Shown: one piece after another, positions 35,101 through 45,417 of the stretch
Numbering within the stretch: position 1 is the stretch's first letter
Layout: each line of letters begins with the position of its first letter
Source: Armigeres subalbatus
Lineage: Eukaryota; Arthropoda; Insecta; Diptera; Culicidae
DNA length: 64,000 bases
NCBI RefSeq assembly: GCF_024139115.2
Contig: NC_085141.1
Span: 132,741,822-132,805,821 of the forward strand
Direction of reading: 5' to 3'
The notes under the pieces: model-generated
The model's database searches: none
Told to the model about the DNA's origin: nothing
The model's input: the letters and a program-made list of their open reading frames with translations, nothing else
Program-made: the position numbers and the translations under genes

Positions 35101-38100
35101 AGTCTTTTATATAGAGTTGCGCAAAGAGGATCTTCTTAAACTATTCTGAATGATGCTCTTATTATTATGTTGGCAACTTTAATTTTTGTTCAACCCTCTT
35201 CAAGTGACTTTACGGGAGTGTTCACTTCTAAAGCTTTTTGATTCGATAACCAAATCACCCACAGAGTGCAAACACGTTAGTATTATAGATAGTAGAATCT
35301 ATAGATGAGCGAAAGCATGGCTGAGTCATTTTTTTTTCCCGTGCACACGCGCATATGACGTCACAGCCCTTAACGTTTCCATTGAAATCGTGACGTCATG
35401 CTCGTTTGGAGACACGTTTGACAGTTCGTTTGGTTTAATAAGTTCTACTCGTAAATATTCAACGCCAGAAGCTAATACACTGGATTTTGTTTTTACACGA
35501 TTTACACTTTCTTAATTTTCCACCCATCCTAAATGCTTAACGCATATTAATTACCATGTGATTTTTCTTTGAATTATTTAGGATTTTTTGAAACATGTTG
35601 CAAAGATTTTGGTGGCAAATTGAAGTCACACGAACAAAAATACGAGCGAAAAAAATTGTGTAAAAACAAAATCCTGTGTAGTACTTTTTTGATCATTTTA
35701 GGAAATCTGCATTGCGTCCATTTGTCTGTGACACGAATATACAGTATATGACCATTCATATTTTATCTAGAATCAAACAGGCTTATTACAAGCCAAAAAG
35801 TGACCAAATTCCGTTGGTTTTGTAGAATATGACAAAAATAGATGCTATGCCGAAACTTGGCCCTATACCCCATTGAAGGCTCAGAAAAAATATTTTTCTT
35901 TTCTATCTATGTTTTTATGATGAATACCATTGTTTATTGCAGGATTAATAATTTTGGCCAAAAATACCTCCTTTTTTCCTATTGTGCCCTGTACCGATTT
36001 CAACCAAATTTGATACACACATTCTCTATCCCAAGGAGAAGATAAATGGTAAAAAAATAAAGATGAATGGTCATTGAGAAAAGAGGGAGGGTAAGGGGGA
36101 AGGGGTTGTCATTAGAAACTGAGCAATTCAGCTTAACTCCCAACACCCAGGACCAATTCCAACCAGATTAAATGATTAAATCATTCAACTCTATGATTAA
36201 AGATTATGATCAATGATTTATTCATTTTTGACAATGCTAACTGATAATGATTAACGATTAAATTCATGTTTGACAACGATTAACGATTATGAACAATGAA
36301 AAAAACCGTTGGAGTATGTGTAACGATTACCGATCGTGATTAAATGTGGACACACTATGTGTATGATGAATGATTAACTATAATGGTTATGAATGATTAA
36401 ATTGAATGATTTACATAGTGATCAATAACCAAGTAACCTTTATTCCATATTTTGAAAGGTAAAATAATATATGATTTTGTTTATAGATTAATGAATAAAA
36501 GCAAGGCATGCAATGATCCAATGTTCCAACATAACTTTCTGTACCCCTTGCCCGATTTCAACCAAATTTGGAACAAACATTCTTTTTCTTAAGAAGGCGA
36601 AGATGATAGGGATGATATTTAGAAAACGGAAAGGTTGTGGAGGGACTAGCATTGTTCAGCTCTCAATCGCCTCAGTGAAACTTCTGATCTCCCCTTAGCC
36701 GATTTCAGTCAATTTTGGAACACATATTCTTCATATTAAGCAGACGACGATATTGGGTTAAGGATAGAAAAGGGGAGGGTGTGGGGGAATTGTGTAGTTA
36801 TCGATCAACTCAACCCTTCATCGAAATCATGGTTTGTCCAGTGAAAAGCAATAATTAATGTATTTTATTCTGGATGGTGAATGTGATCCTTTCTTTAAAA
36901 ATAGACGTTTGCCCGGAATAAGGCATCGGTGGATGTTTTTCCTTCTTTAGAAATAAACGTTTGTCCGGAATTAGGCGATTTTGGGTTTGATCCCTTTCTC
37001 AAAATCAGTCAATATTTTCAAATGGAATCTGCCTTCTTTTAATTAAATGATGAAGTATCAATAAGAGAAGTTGGGGCAGCAGGGACTATGTCCAAGGGCT
37101 TGACGATCCCTCCCCAGGCCATCTGCGAGTTGTGGCGCCTGCCTAGGATGTGGTGGGGTTTGACAGTGGGCCCTGTTAAACCTCTATAAAAAGCTGCATG
37201 TATCCGCAAGTAGGCTCCGCCAAAGCGACCGTGTGCCGCTCAAAGCGCACAGGCCTAAGTCCTGGTGTTAGGTGGGACGCTAAACAGCCCTGACACGATG
37301 GCCCTCCGGCGAGACAGGAGGTTTGCGCAGGCACAATAAGCCGCCTGGAAAACCAATAATTACGAACAATATAAAGATAATGCGACTCGATATAATCGGC
37401 AAAGACCTAGGCGACGAATAAAGGATCACGATTGGAAGCTTGGAACATGGAACTGCAAGTCGCTAGGTTTCGCAGGTTGCGACAGGATGATCTACGATGA
37501 ATTACATCCTCACAACTTCGACGTCGTGGCGCTGCAGGAGATTTGCTGGACAGGACAGAAAGTGTGGAAAAGCGGGCATCGGGCGGCTACCTTCTACCAA
37601 AGCTGTGGCACCACCAACGAGCTGGGAACCGGCTTCATAGTGCTGGGTAAGATGCGCCAACGCGTGATTGGGTGGCAGCCAATCAACGCAAGGATGTGCA
37701 AGCTGAGGATTAAAGGCCGTTTCTTCAACTATAGCATCATCAACGTGCACTGCCCACACGAAGGGAGACCCGACGACGAGAAAGAAGCGTTCTACGCACA
37801 GCTGGAGCAGACATACGATGGATGCCCACTGCGGGACGTCAAAATCGTCATCGGTGACATGAACGCGCAGGTAGGAAGGGAGGAAATGTATAGACCGGTC
37901 ATCGGACCGGATAGTCTGCACACCGTATCGAATGACAACGGCCAACGATGCATAAACTTCGCAGCCTCCCGCGGAATGGTAGTCCGAAGCACCTTCTTTC
38001 CCCGCAAAAATATCCACAAGGCCACATGGAGATCACCTAACCAAGAAACGGAAAACCAAATCGACCACGTTCTAATCGACGGTAAATTCTTCATCGACAT

Positions 38101-41100
38101 CACGAACGTCCGCACTTACCGCAGTGCGAATATTGAATCCGACCAATACCTTGTTTCAGTATGCCTGCGCTCAAAACTCTCGACGGTGTACAACACGCGT
38201 TGAAGTCGGACGCCGCGGCTTAATATTGGGCGGCTACAAGACGGTAGACTAGCCCAAGAATACGCGCAGCAGCTGGAAGTGGCACTCCCAACGGAAGAGC
38301 AGCTAGGCGCAGCGTCTCTTGAAGATGGCTGGAGAGATATTCGATCCGCCATTGGTAGCACCGCAACCGCTGCACTTGGCACGGTGCCCCCGGATCAGAG
38401 AAACGACTGGTATGACGGCGAATGTGAGCAGTTAGTAGAAGAGAAGAATGCAGCATGGGCGAGGCACGATATAAACAGGCGCGGAACAGACAAAACTCGA
38501 TTTTCCGGAGGAAAAAGCGTCAGCAGGAAGATCGAGACCGTGAAGAGACGGAGCAACTGTACCGTGCTAATAACACACGAAAGTTCTATGAGAAGTTGAA
38601 CCGTTCACGTAAGGGCCACGTGCCACAGCCTGATATGTGTAAGGACATAAACGGGAACCTTCTTACGAACGAGCGTGAGGTGATCCAAAGGTGGCGGCAG
38701 CACTACGAAGAGCACCTGAATGGCGATGTGGCAGACGAAGATGGCGGTATGGTGATGGACCTGGGGGACCGCGCGCAGGACATAATTCTACCGGCTCCGG
38801 ATCTCCAAGAAATCCAGGAGGAGATTGGCCGGCTGAAGAACAACAAAGCCCCTGGGGTTGACCAACTACCAGGAGAGCTATTTAAACACGGTGGTGAGGC
38901 ACTGGCTAGAGCGCTGCACTGGGTCATTACCAAGATTTGGGAGGAGGAAGTTTTGCCGCAGGAGTGGATGGAAGGTGTCGTGTGTCCCATCTAAAAAAAG
39001 GGCAATAAGCTGGATTGTAGCAACTACCGCGCAATCACATTGCTGAACGCCGCCTACAAGGTACTCTCCCAAAGTTTATGCCGTCGACTAGCACCAATTG
39101 CAAGGGAGTTCGTGGGGCAGTACCAGGCGGGTTTTATGGGCGAACGCTCCACCACGGACCAGGTGTTCGCCATTCGCCAAGTACTGCAGAAGTGCCGCGA
39201 ATACAACGTGCCCACACATCATCTATTCATCGACTTCAAAGCCGCATATGATACAATCGATCGGGACCAGCTATGGCAGCTAATGCACGAACACGGATTT
39301 CCGGATAAACTGACACGGTTGATCAAAGCGACGATGGATCGGGTGATGTGCGTAGTTCGAGTTTCAGGGCATTCTCGAGTCCCTTCGAAACCCGCAGAGG
39401 GCTACGGCAAGGTGATGGTCTTTCGTGTCTGCTATTCAACATCGCTTTGGAAGGGGTAATACGAAGAGCAAGGATTAACACGAGTGATACAATTTTCAAT
39501 AAGTCCGTCCAGCTATTTGGCTTCGCCGACGAAATAGATATTATGGCACGTAACTTTGAGAAGATGGAGGAAGCCTACATCAGACTGAAGAGGGAAGCCA
39601 AGCGGATCGGACAAGTCATCAACACGTCGAAGACGAAGTACATGATAGGAAGAGGTTCAAGAGAAGACAATGTGAGCCACCCACCACGAGTTGGCATCGG
39701 TGGTGATGAAATCGAGGTGGTAGAAGAATTTGTGTACTTGGGCTCACTGGTGACTGCCGAAAATGATACCAGCAGAGAAATTCGGAGACGTATAATGGCT
39801 GGATATCGTGCATACTTTGGACTCCGCAAGACGCTCCGATCGAATAGAGTTCGCCGCCGTACCAAACTGACAATCTACAAAACGCCAATTAGACCGGTAG
39901 TGCTCTACGGACACGAGACCTGGACGATGCTCGTGGAGGACCAACGCGCACTCGGAGTTTCCGAAAGGAAAGTGCTGCGTACCATCTATGGTGGGGTGCA
40001 GATGGCGGACGGTACGTGGAGGAGGCGAACACCGCGAAAATCGGACGACTGCGATGGGCCGGGCACGTAGCCAGAATGTCGGACAATAACCCGGTGAAAA
40101 TGGTTCTCGACAACGATCCGACGGGTATAAGAAGGCGAGGTGCGCAGCGGGCAAGGTGGATCGATCAGGTGGAAGATGACTTGCGGACCCTCCGTAGACT
40201 GCGTGGTTGGCGACGTGTAGCCATGGACCGAGCCGAATGGAGAAGACTCTTATATACCGCACAGGCCACTTCGGCCTTAGTCTGAATAAATGAAATGAAT
40301 CAATAAGAGAACACAATTATCCTTTTAAACAATTGGTTTATTTATTTTTCGATTGTGAAAAAATTGCGAATCAAACTGGCAACTCCGAGCAAGGCCGGTT
40401 ACATACAGCTAGTATTAAATAAACGGGTTAAACACAATTTTCGCCACTGTGCAATGACGGTAATAAGTAAAAAAATCAAAGCTGCAATCGTGATAAACGG
40501 GCTTTGTATATAACGATACAGCAGCTATCAATACTCAAACATCCAAAAAAAGCTGGGTTTTCACTCGGAAGTTTCGATGATAAGAATTTATTTGAATGGT
40601 CACTAGTATGGGAGTCTTTCGTAGCTATACGAGCGGTCACAAAACAGGCCATGCTGAAGGTAGCTGGATTTGAGTGCCGCATGTCGGTCCGATTTGGAAA
40701 TTTACGGGACAGGAATTTTCTTGACTTTCCAGGGCATATGAATATTCGAGCTAACCACGTGATAAATGGATGCATGAACGGTAACTCGGGTTAGAAACCT
40801 CGCAGATAATAACAGTGGAATTCTTAATTCTATCGCTTTCCATATTGAATGGTTTTCCATCGCTGAAGTATAATCTGCTATCTACCCAGAAGCTAACATG
40901 GGCGGTTTTTTTTCTTATCAGATATTAGCCTGTTACACGGTTGCCGCATTTTAAATGGCGACATGTATGAACATATGTGTTTCTATCGATAATCGCCCAG
41001 AATATCAGCAAAATTCAATTTAGACAAGGCTCTTTGAATGACATGAAGGCTTTTGTAATATATAAGAAAACTTGCGACCATCGTAATCGGACACACACAT

Positions 41101-42674
41101 TGAGGTGACATTTTTTTATCGGAAGGAAATTTGATTACATCAGCTTCATTAGACGAAATCGTAACGTTAACAACTTCTGCCGAAAAGCAATGCATCATTG
41201 AGGAAACGGTTTCCGCGTGGCTGTATAGTAAAATTAAAACGTCTCTATGGATCGAATTCCATTATGCCGAATGGCACTATCCCGAATGAGTTATCATCAG
41301 AACTTTCATTACCCGAATGAGCCAGCGAAAGGAACATTATCCCGAATAGTACACTACTTGAAATCACAACACCCAAAGTTACTAGAGTCGAGTCTGTTAT
41401 AGTTACAAATGTTGAATGATTGGCTTAAATTTATTAACATTTATGCATTTAAAAAGCAGTCATCGACTCTTTCCTACCCATTCGAAAAAAAAACGCGTGC
41501 ATTAAAAGAACGAGTTATCTGCTCTTTCACACTATTCCGTAAAAATATTCATATGCACTAAATAATTATTAAAAATTAAGAGGAACAGAGTTGCATTTGA
41601 CGAAGAGATTTGTTTCATTGCTTGCTATTGAATTATATCTGGATCGGTTGATAAATTCAAAAGTTATGGAATACATGGTGTTGGTTGGCTAATACACCAG
41701 TTTTGGCTAATGTCATAAAATCGAACGCAACCTGACCAGATACCAGATACTTCCTGCAAGATAACTTATATTATTTTCAGCAGTGTTTTTTTTTTCACAA
41801 TCAGTGAATCTATAACTCACAAAGGTATCTTTTGTTGTAAATAAAGTTGGTTATTCCGATGGCTACTATAAGAAGCAATTTAGCAATCTTTCGGCTTATT
41901 TGAGGGGAAAAAATTGGAGACTTTTAGCGACATAATGTTCATCGTGAGCTATATTTAAGTAACAAACAATAAAGAGCAGTCTTCAGTGGTCTAGTCACTT
42001 AGCGAGGAAGTCAAACGGAAGAGGTTAGTGACTTAGTAGAAGCCGAAAAATACGCTCAAAGGAGTGAATCTTAGCTTTCTTGGGGAGCTCCAGTGTGCTC
42101 ACATGATTACTGATTTACTTTTAAAGTGCTCCATGATTAAATATTATTATATTATTAAAATACAGAGTGCTCTTTCGCATTGAAACTGAATATTCAATCA
42201 TTCATGCACTCCACGTTACACAATTTGTAAACGTTTTTCACCCATTCTCCAACATATTTGCAGCTGGCTTCAATATTCCTTGAACAATCATCGTGATTGA
42301 TTACACACGTTTCAGTTATACTTGAAACCTCTGATACTTCAATGGATCTTCTTCTTTATTACTTTACGTTCGCACTATACAACTTGCTATGCCTTTCCAC
42401 TTAGTGCCTTTTCTAGAAATACTGATGAGAATACGCAGCTTGTCGTTATATGATTTTTTTTTATGTTTTAAACAGGTACTGTGCTATGATACAACTTGGC
42501 CGACATCGAGAAAATTCTTCATACTGCAAAAATAATCAAACGTAAACCTATCTCACTGGATCCGGTTTTCTCGTTCTACGTATGTGCAAGCCCGATAATC
42601 ATCCAATTTCACTTACTTGCACTCACGGACGCCACCGCGCTCACCAGGGCGACTGCTATCAATAGGCACTTCAT
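28413..42674 (-). CDS. Secreted two-domain Ly6/uPAR-like (DUF753-like) protein, four exons
   Basis: Proposed coding exons on the minus strand are 42617-42674, 29041-29157, 28834-28955 and 28413-28739. Introns begin GTAAGT and end CAG, and exon phases match (1, 1, 0). The product is about 207 residues. Residues 1-19 form a signal peptide. Two tandem units (about 22-97 and 108-174) each hold ten cysteines, open with CxxC and close with Cys-Asn, the Ly6/uPAR signature; each also has a VERGC motif. The last about 26 residues are hydrophobic after a small-residue Asp-Gly-Ala, suiting a GPI anchor. The mature protein is probably displayed on the outer cell surface; its ligand is unknown. Intron 1 (about 13.5 kb) is packed with transposons. 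Exons 2-4 are strongly supported. The link to exon 1 rests on phase, signal peptide and splice sites, and extra exons in the intron cannot be excluded. Confidence 0.78.
29485..29870 (+). mobile_element. SINE (Feilai-like) with duplicated 3' part
   Basis: The head GGGGCCCTCCTTAGCCATGC and B-box GGGCTCGATTCCCGG are recognisable. The body runs to GGCGGCAATGTCCCAGTG. After that, about 110 bases of the body (TATATGGATGCAAAAATGG to GGCGGCAATATCCCAGTG) are repeated with divergence. The element ends in GATGCCAACGAA without the usual GAAGAA tail. It lies in intron 1 of the Ly6-like gene, antisense to it. Confidence 0.85.
29872..30010 (+). repeat. Fragment of a 'GGGCGTAGCCAGGATTT' element
   Basis: CATGGGCGTAGCCAGGATTT at 29872 recurs at 45157 with similar downstream sequence (AACTCATGAATATT-like). 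The start resembles hAT-type termini (GGCGTAGCCAGG). Only one end is visible in each place. Confidence 0.5.
30241..30534 (+). mobile_element. SINE (Feilai-like) with 11-base TSD
   Basis: A complete element from GGGGCTCTCCTTAGTCGTGC through GGTTCGATTCCCAGT to the tail AATAATAAGAAGTATAAGAA. The duplication GTGACAAGTGA is present at 30230-30240 and 30535-30545. A-box-like and B-box sequences are intact enough for RNA polymerase III. Located in intron 1 of the Ly6-like gene. Confidence 0.92.
30755..33830 (+). pseudogene. R1-clade LINE, multiply broken
   Basis: A gag-like piece (30755-31042) carries a zinc-knuckle motif starting CHRCLGYGHKSFDC. At 31114-31626 is an APE-type endonuclease with GDFNAFAVDW. 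After a frameshift, 31623-32807 holds the endonuclease end (TASDHQEL) and RT blocks: LNKAPGPDGIP (residues 240-250), YGFRKGRSTVEA (339-350) and LITLDVKNAFNNA (374-386). Motif B (GVPQGSILGLVLWNIMYDGV) follows at 32880 in another frame. A deletion then joins it directly to SAYRTISYEAVCVIAGMMPI, so the catalytic YxDD region is lost. A 184-base element sits at 33203-33386. The C-terminal AEHVMFACPRF segment ends at 33670, followed by a short 3' UTR. Dead. Confidence 0.85.
33203..33386. mobile_element. MITE 'CAAGATTTTTTTATGTACAG' inserted in the R1 copy
   Basis: CAAGATTTTTTTATGTACAG-GTTATCCGACTT at the left is the inverse of AAGTCGGATAACCTGTACAT-AAAAAAATCTTG at the right. AGGTC is duplicated at both sides (33198-33202, 33387-33391). 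Removing the element and one AGGTC rejoins the R1 reading frame, which confirms the boundaries. Confidence 0.88.
33850..34942. mobile_element. TIR element 'TAGGGGAAAAGTGGGTAAAA', truncated copy
   Basis: The sequence from TTTATAACAGCGATTTAAAA to GGTGTCGGTTTTACCCACAA parallels 49824-50613. The left terminus is missing, probably lost next to the R1 element. A SINE is inserted at 34174-34473. The 3' terminal inverted repeat (GTGTCGGTTTTACCCA) is retained. No open frame. Confidence 0.75.
34174..34473 (-). mobile_element. SINE (Feilai-like) with 12-base TSD
   Basis: A minus-strand copy with the head at 34468 (GGGGCCCTCCTTAGCCGTGC), a perfect B-box and a (GAA)n tail at 34174-34190. CCTCGTTTCTCT is duplicated at 34162-34173 and 34474-34485. 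It is inserted in an older TIR element. Confidence 0.92.
35104..35290. mobile_element. Partial 'TATATAGAGTTGCGCAAAGAG' element
   Basis: TATATAGAGTTGCGCAAAGA-GGATCTTCTTA and the following GTTCAACCCT, GGAGTGTTCACT and CACCCACAGAGTGCAAACAC match, in reverse complement, the right part of the element nested at 56274-56691. The opposite terminus is not present, so this is a partial copy. Confidence 0.65.
35860..36800. repeat. Degenerate repeats (CGATTTCAACCAAATTTG; AATGATTAA)
   Basis: CGATTTCAACCAAATTTG-ACAHTCT occurs near 35995 and 36551 and, more diverged, near 36699. Between them, 36165-36470 is a degenerate low-complexity run of ATGATTAA/CGATTAA words. No coding evidence. Confidence 0.55.
36862..37012 (+). 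repeat. Outlying block of the 52-bp minisatellite
   Basis: Three degenerate units with CCTTTCTTTAAAAATAGACG, TTGCCCGGAATAAGGCA and GGTGGATGT match the array at 6060-7170. Confidence 0.7.
37070..40298 (+). pseudogene. RTE-clade (JAM1-like) retrotransposon, copy B, near full length
   Basis: A 13-base target duplication ATCAATAAGAGAA (37057-37069, 40299-40311) bounds a 3.2-kb copy. A 5' UTR of about 230 bases leads to an ATG at 37298, with a premature TAA at 37337. The APE endonuclease follows (LGTWNCKSL, LQEICWTGQ, GDMNAQVGRE, HKATWRSPN, NQIDHVLIDG, SDQYLV) to a TGA at 38201. Then come the linker, a deletion-frameshift near 38460, and RT blocks (NNKAPGVDQLPGE, a stop at 38992, FIDFKAAYDTIDRDQLW). 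After a frameshift near 39365 come GLRQGDGLSCLLFNIALEG and FADEID, where the second catalytic Asp is Glu. The RTE C-terminus ends at 40285 after a deletion near 40025. There is no ORF1 and no RNase H, as expected for RTE. Inactive. Confidence 0.9.
40600..40830 (+). mobile_element. Old, diverged SINE copy
   Basis: CATGCTGAAGGTAGCTGGAT, GACTTTCCAGGGCATATGAA and TTAGAAACCTCGCAGATAAT align with the Feilai-like body. The B-box has decayed to GATTTGAGTGCCG and the ends are lost. Confidence 0.7.
41262..41350 (+). repeat. TATCCCGAATGR short repeats
   Basis: Four variants of ATTATGCCGAATGG / ACTATCCCGAATGAG / ATTACCCGAATGAG / ATTATCCCGAATAG occur in about 85 bases. They resemble the ATGCCAAATG repeats near 7.3 kb. 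Confidence 0.55.
41351..42610. other. No gene recognised (intron 1 of the Ly6-like gene)
   Basis: AT-rich sequence within the proposed intron. I see no cysteine-rich exon on the minus strand and no clear mobile element. Confidence 0.45.
42617..42674 (-). CDS. Exon 1 of the Ly6-like gene: start codon and signal peptide
   Basis: On the minus strand an ATG at 42674 (context TTACAATG) opens MKCLLIAVALVSAVASVSA, a textbook eukaryotic signal peptide with a basic N-terminus, hydrophobic core and Ala-x-Ala-like cleavage region. After 19 codons plus one base comes a strong donor GTAAGTG. The next cysteine-rich exon begins with two bases, so the joined codon is AAT (Asn) and the mature protein would start near Asn-Phe-Cys. 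This exon is too short to be found by an ORF scan. The alternative is that it belongs to a different secreted protein with a missing downstream exon. Confidence 0.7.
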
Positions 42675-42788
42675 TGTAAGAGGAGATCGATCTGATTAGT
42701 ATTCACAGCGAAAGTGTCGTTTTCGGCGCGGTCACCAAATTGCAGAACGATTGGATAACCACGTTTTTCGGGCGCGAATTTTCACTCG

Positions 42789-42793
42789 ACTGA
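42789..42793 (-). promoter_or_regulatory. Candidate initiator (TCAGT) for the Ly6-like gene
   Basis: TCAGT, the arthropod initiator core, lies on the minus strand about 117 bases upstream of the start codon, in a locally GC-richer stretch (42700-42860). No convincing TATA box or correctly spaced DPE was found. The position is suggestive only. Confidence 0.35.
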
Positions 42794-42799
42794 CGAGCA

Positions 42800-45150
42800 A
42801 ACGAGCCAGGCTGGACAAACCGTTCGAACGCACCGGAATGCGCATCGACCGGGTTTAATTTTATTTCGGGCCATTTATCTTATCTTGGGTACTATGGGGG
42901 TACTGTGCAAGTGCTCTAGCCGGCCGTTCGTTGTAGAGATAAACAAACGAAGGAATAATGCCGGAGCTGTCGTGTGGTTGTGTTGTATTTGACCGCCACC
43001 CGTGCCGTTGGAGGACAGGAAGAGAAAAATGTCGATGGATCGGATTACCCCTTCGATTCTGAGTATAAATATTATGGTCATGGAATAAATATTTTAGAAT
43101 TTTGTAACCACTATCCTAGTCATTCACGACATAGAATCGATTGGTACGAAATGTATTATGCTTCAGCTATTTCTTATCTGCCCTGAACACGCCTATGGAC
43201 GAACACACCCGATCCGAACAGGAATCGAATACGCAATGTTTACTCGGTACACATTGCTTAGTTTTCTTTCTGGAGCGATCATTCTCTATTTGTTTTGTGG
43301 GAACGTGGAGAAGCTTGGTATTAATTGGTGTGGACGCGACACGATACCGGTTGAATATTTGCGGATATCGCACACAGTCCAGGAAAGGCAAATTGAATGG
43401 ACTGCAAATACTGGGCGGACAGAATATAAGTTGACGGGTATACTTCCGTTAGATGTTATATTCTCGTCGTACGCCAAATAACTAATAAAAGCCGAAATAA
43501 TCTGCCCAAGAGAAGTGGCTATGTTATCGTTCTTGCGACAATAATGGGCAAATCAGATTTAGATTGTGATTGGCAATTGTATCAGACGACTTAGCAAACC
43601 TTTACCATTGCTTTTTGCATCTCGTAGTCTATACAACCTATTATGCTACATTTTCATGATGTGTTTACTTGTAACTTCATTATTTCTGTTACACAGTGTA
43701 GGGGAATTGATTCCGTTAGCACTCGTAGTGTTATGAAGGCAGTTCTTATTCTGCAACAGCTATATTGTTTTGAATTGTTTTTTTTTTCTCTTATTTTCGC
43801 TGGGGTTTCTTTTCACATGATCAAGGCATGCGATTGCAAGCAGTATAGATTGAATTAAATCCTTCAAACATTTTCTTCCGGTCCCTTTCAAAACCTTCTT
43901 TCAATCTCATTTTCATGTACTATAAAAATTTCCTCAATTCAGTATTTTACTATAGCAACAAGTTACGTTTATCACCTTTGTTTATTTTTCTGCTACGTTA
44001 ACTCGCTATTACTTCACCAGATACTAACACGTTCAAATTGCTTGTTCATAAAACACCAGACAGCATATTCGATGTTTGATGAAATTAAAACCAATCACGC
44101 TAGTATTGTTGGTGACGTATGGTGAGTCAGGACAGGTGATTATGAATTTCTAAGTAAAATGTTCTGATTAAATCGATAAGATAACAGTCTGAGTTGGACG
44201 GAACAGTGAATCATTGAGCCATGCTATGTAACCGAAATTTTAGTGCTGAAATGTGAATCCCTTGTCTACATTTCAAAGCATATTGATCGTTTCATTCACA
44301 GTTCCTCAGCCGCATAATAGATTGTAAAGCGTCATTGGAGAGTGTAAATATTTAAGTATAAACATGCAGAACAACCGGAGATATTTTCAGTGGTCATGGA
44401 ATACTTGAGAACTTTTCCTAGCATTGACCAAAAACAATAATTTTTCCGCAGCATAAAGTTATGAATAAACAAAATGATTTTTATTGATAAAAAACATTCT
44501 TCTGCAATTCTAGGATATATAAAGTTGTTTACTCAATATGAGGACAATTGTTTCTTCATTAATCATTCACACAAAAATTTGTTGAAAAAAAAATGATTTC
44601 ATTTGTTCTGATGTGTTTGTTAGCAGTTTTGAGAAATTTTATGAAGGATCGGCTCAAAAAAATATTGGCATGCATTATCGCATTTCATAACAACACACGA
44701 TACGCACAACAGGTTCAAAAATCTATAATTTTTTTAACTGAAATTCAAAACAACAGTCAGCAGTTAGCAAATTCTTGGTGAATCATCAATTCCCTGCACA
44801 TGTTTTGGAATACATTTTTTGACAACGCTTAAAAAATCAATGTTTCAATAATAACTTCAATCTACAGACTATCGTAAATCATAATCCTTAAATTGCATGT
44901 TTCTTACAAAGTCTGTACAAAAACCGCATCAATTTATATATTTTTGGATGAAAAATATAGAAAAATACAAAAGGGATCAAGCTTTCGTAATTTTCCCGCA
45001 CAAGACACGTCCGGATGACGGAAACTTCGTGGAACAGTTTTGAGCTGAAGTCGTCAATCAAATAAAAGGGACACCACATAATCAATCAAAAAAAAATCTA
45101 CAATGTTCTTCGCATGACAATTTCACGACATAATTCGATGATTCGAAAAC
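42800..45150. other. No gene recognised upstream of the Ly6-like gene
   Basis: 42800-43000 is moderately GC-rich and may be promoter-proximal sequence. The plus-strand frame 43158-43481 (107 residues, one hydrophobic segment YTLLSFLSGAIILYLF) has no recognised domain and is not supported by splice or initiation signals. The rest is AT-rich. TAGGGGAATTGATTCC near 43699 resembles the ends of several local MITE families. Confidence 0.4.
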
Positions 45151-45154
45151 CATC

Positions 45155-45310
45155 AGCATGGGCGTAGCCAGGATTTCAAGGTCAACTTTTTTGGAACTTC
45201 TGAATCGCTGAAAAGTTGCAAAAATTTTGTATAGGAATTATTATTTCTATAAAAACTCATGAATATTACTGTTTGGGGACTATTTCCATCTACACACCAC
45301 CGGTAATTGT
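45155..45310 (+). repeat. Second 'GGGCGTAGCCAGGATTT' fragment
   Basis: CATGGGCGTAGCCAGGATTT followed by GGTCAACTTT and AACTCATGAATATTA matches the fragment at 29872-30010. Confidence 0.5.
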
Positions 45311-45417
45311 AAGATTTTCAATCTATTCTGTAGAAGAGCCTACCGAAACCCGTATAAGAAATGTGCCTATGCGAGAATGCTAGATTCATGTACAAATACT
45401 ATATGAAACCTTAGAGG

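Noticed and set aside
43158..43481. 107-residue plus-strand frame with one hydrophobic segment upstream of the Ly6-like gene
   Set aside because: No recognised domain, overlapping frames of similar length in other registers, no supporting splice or promoter signal.
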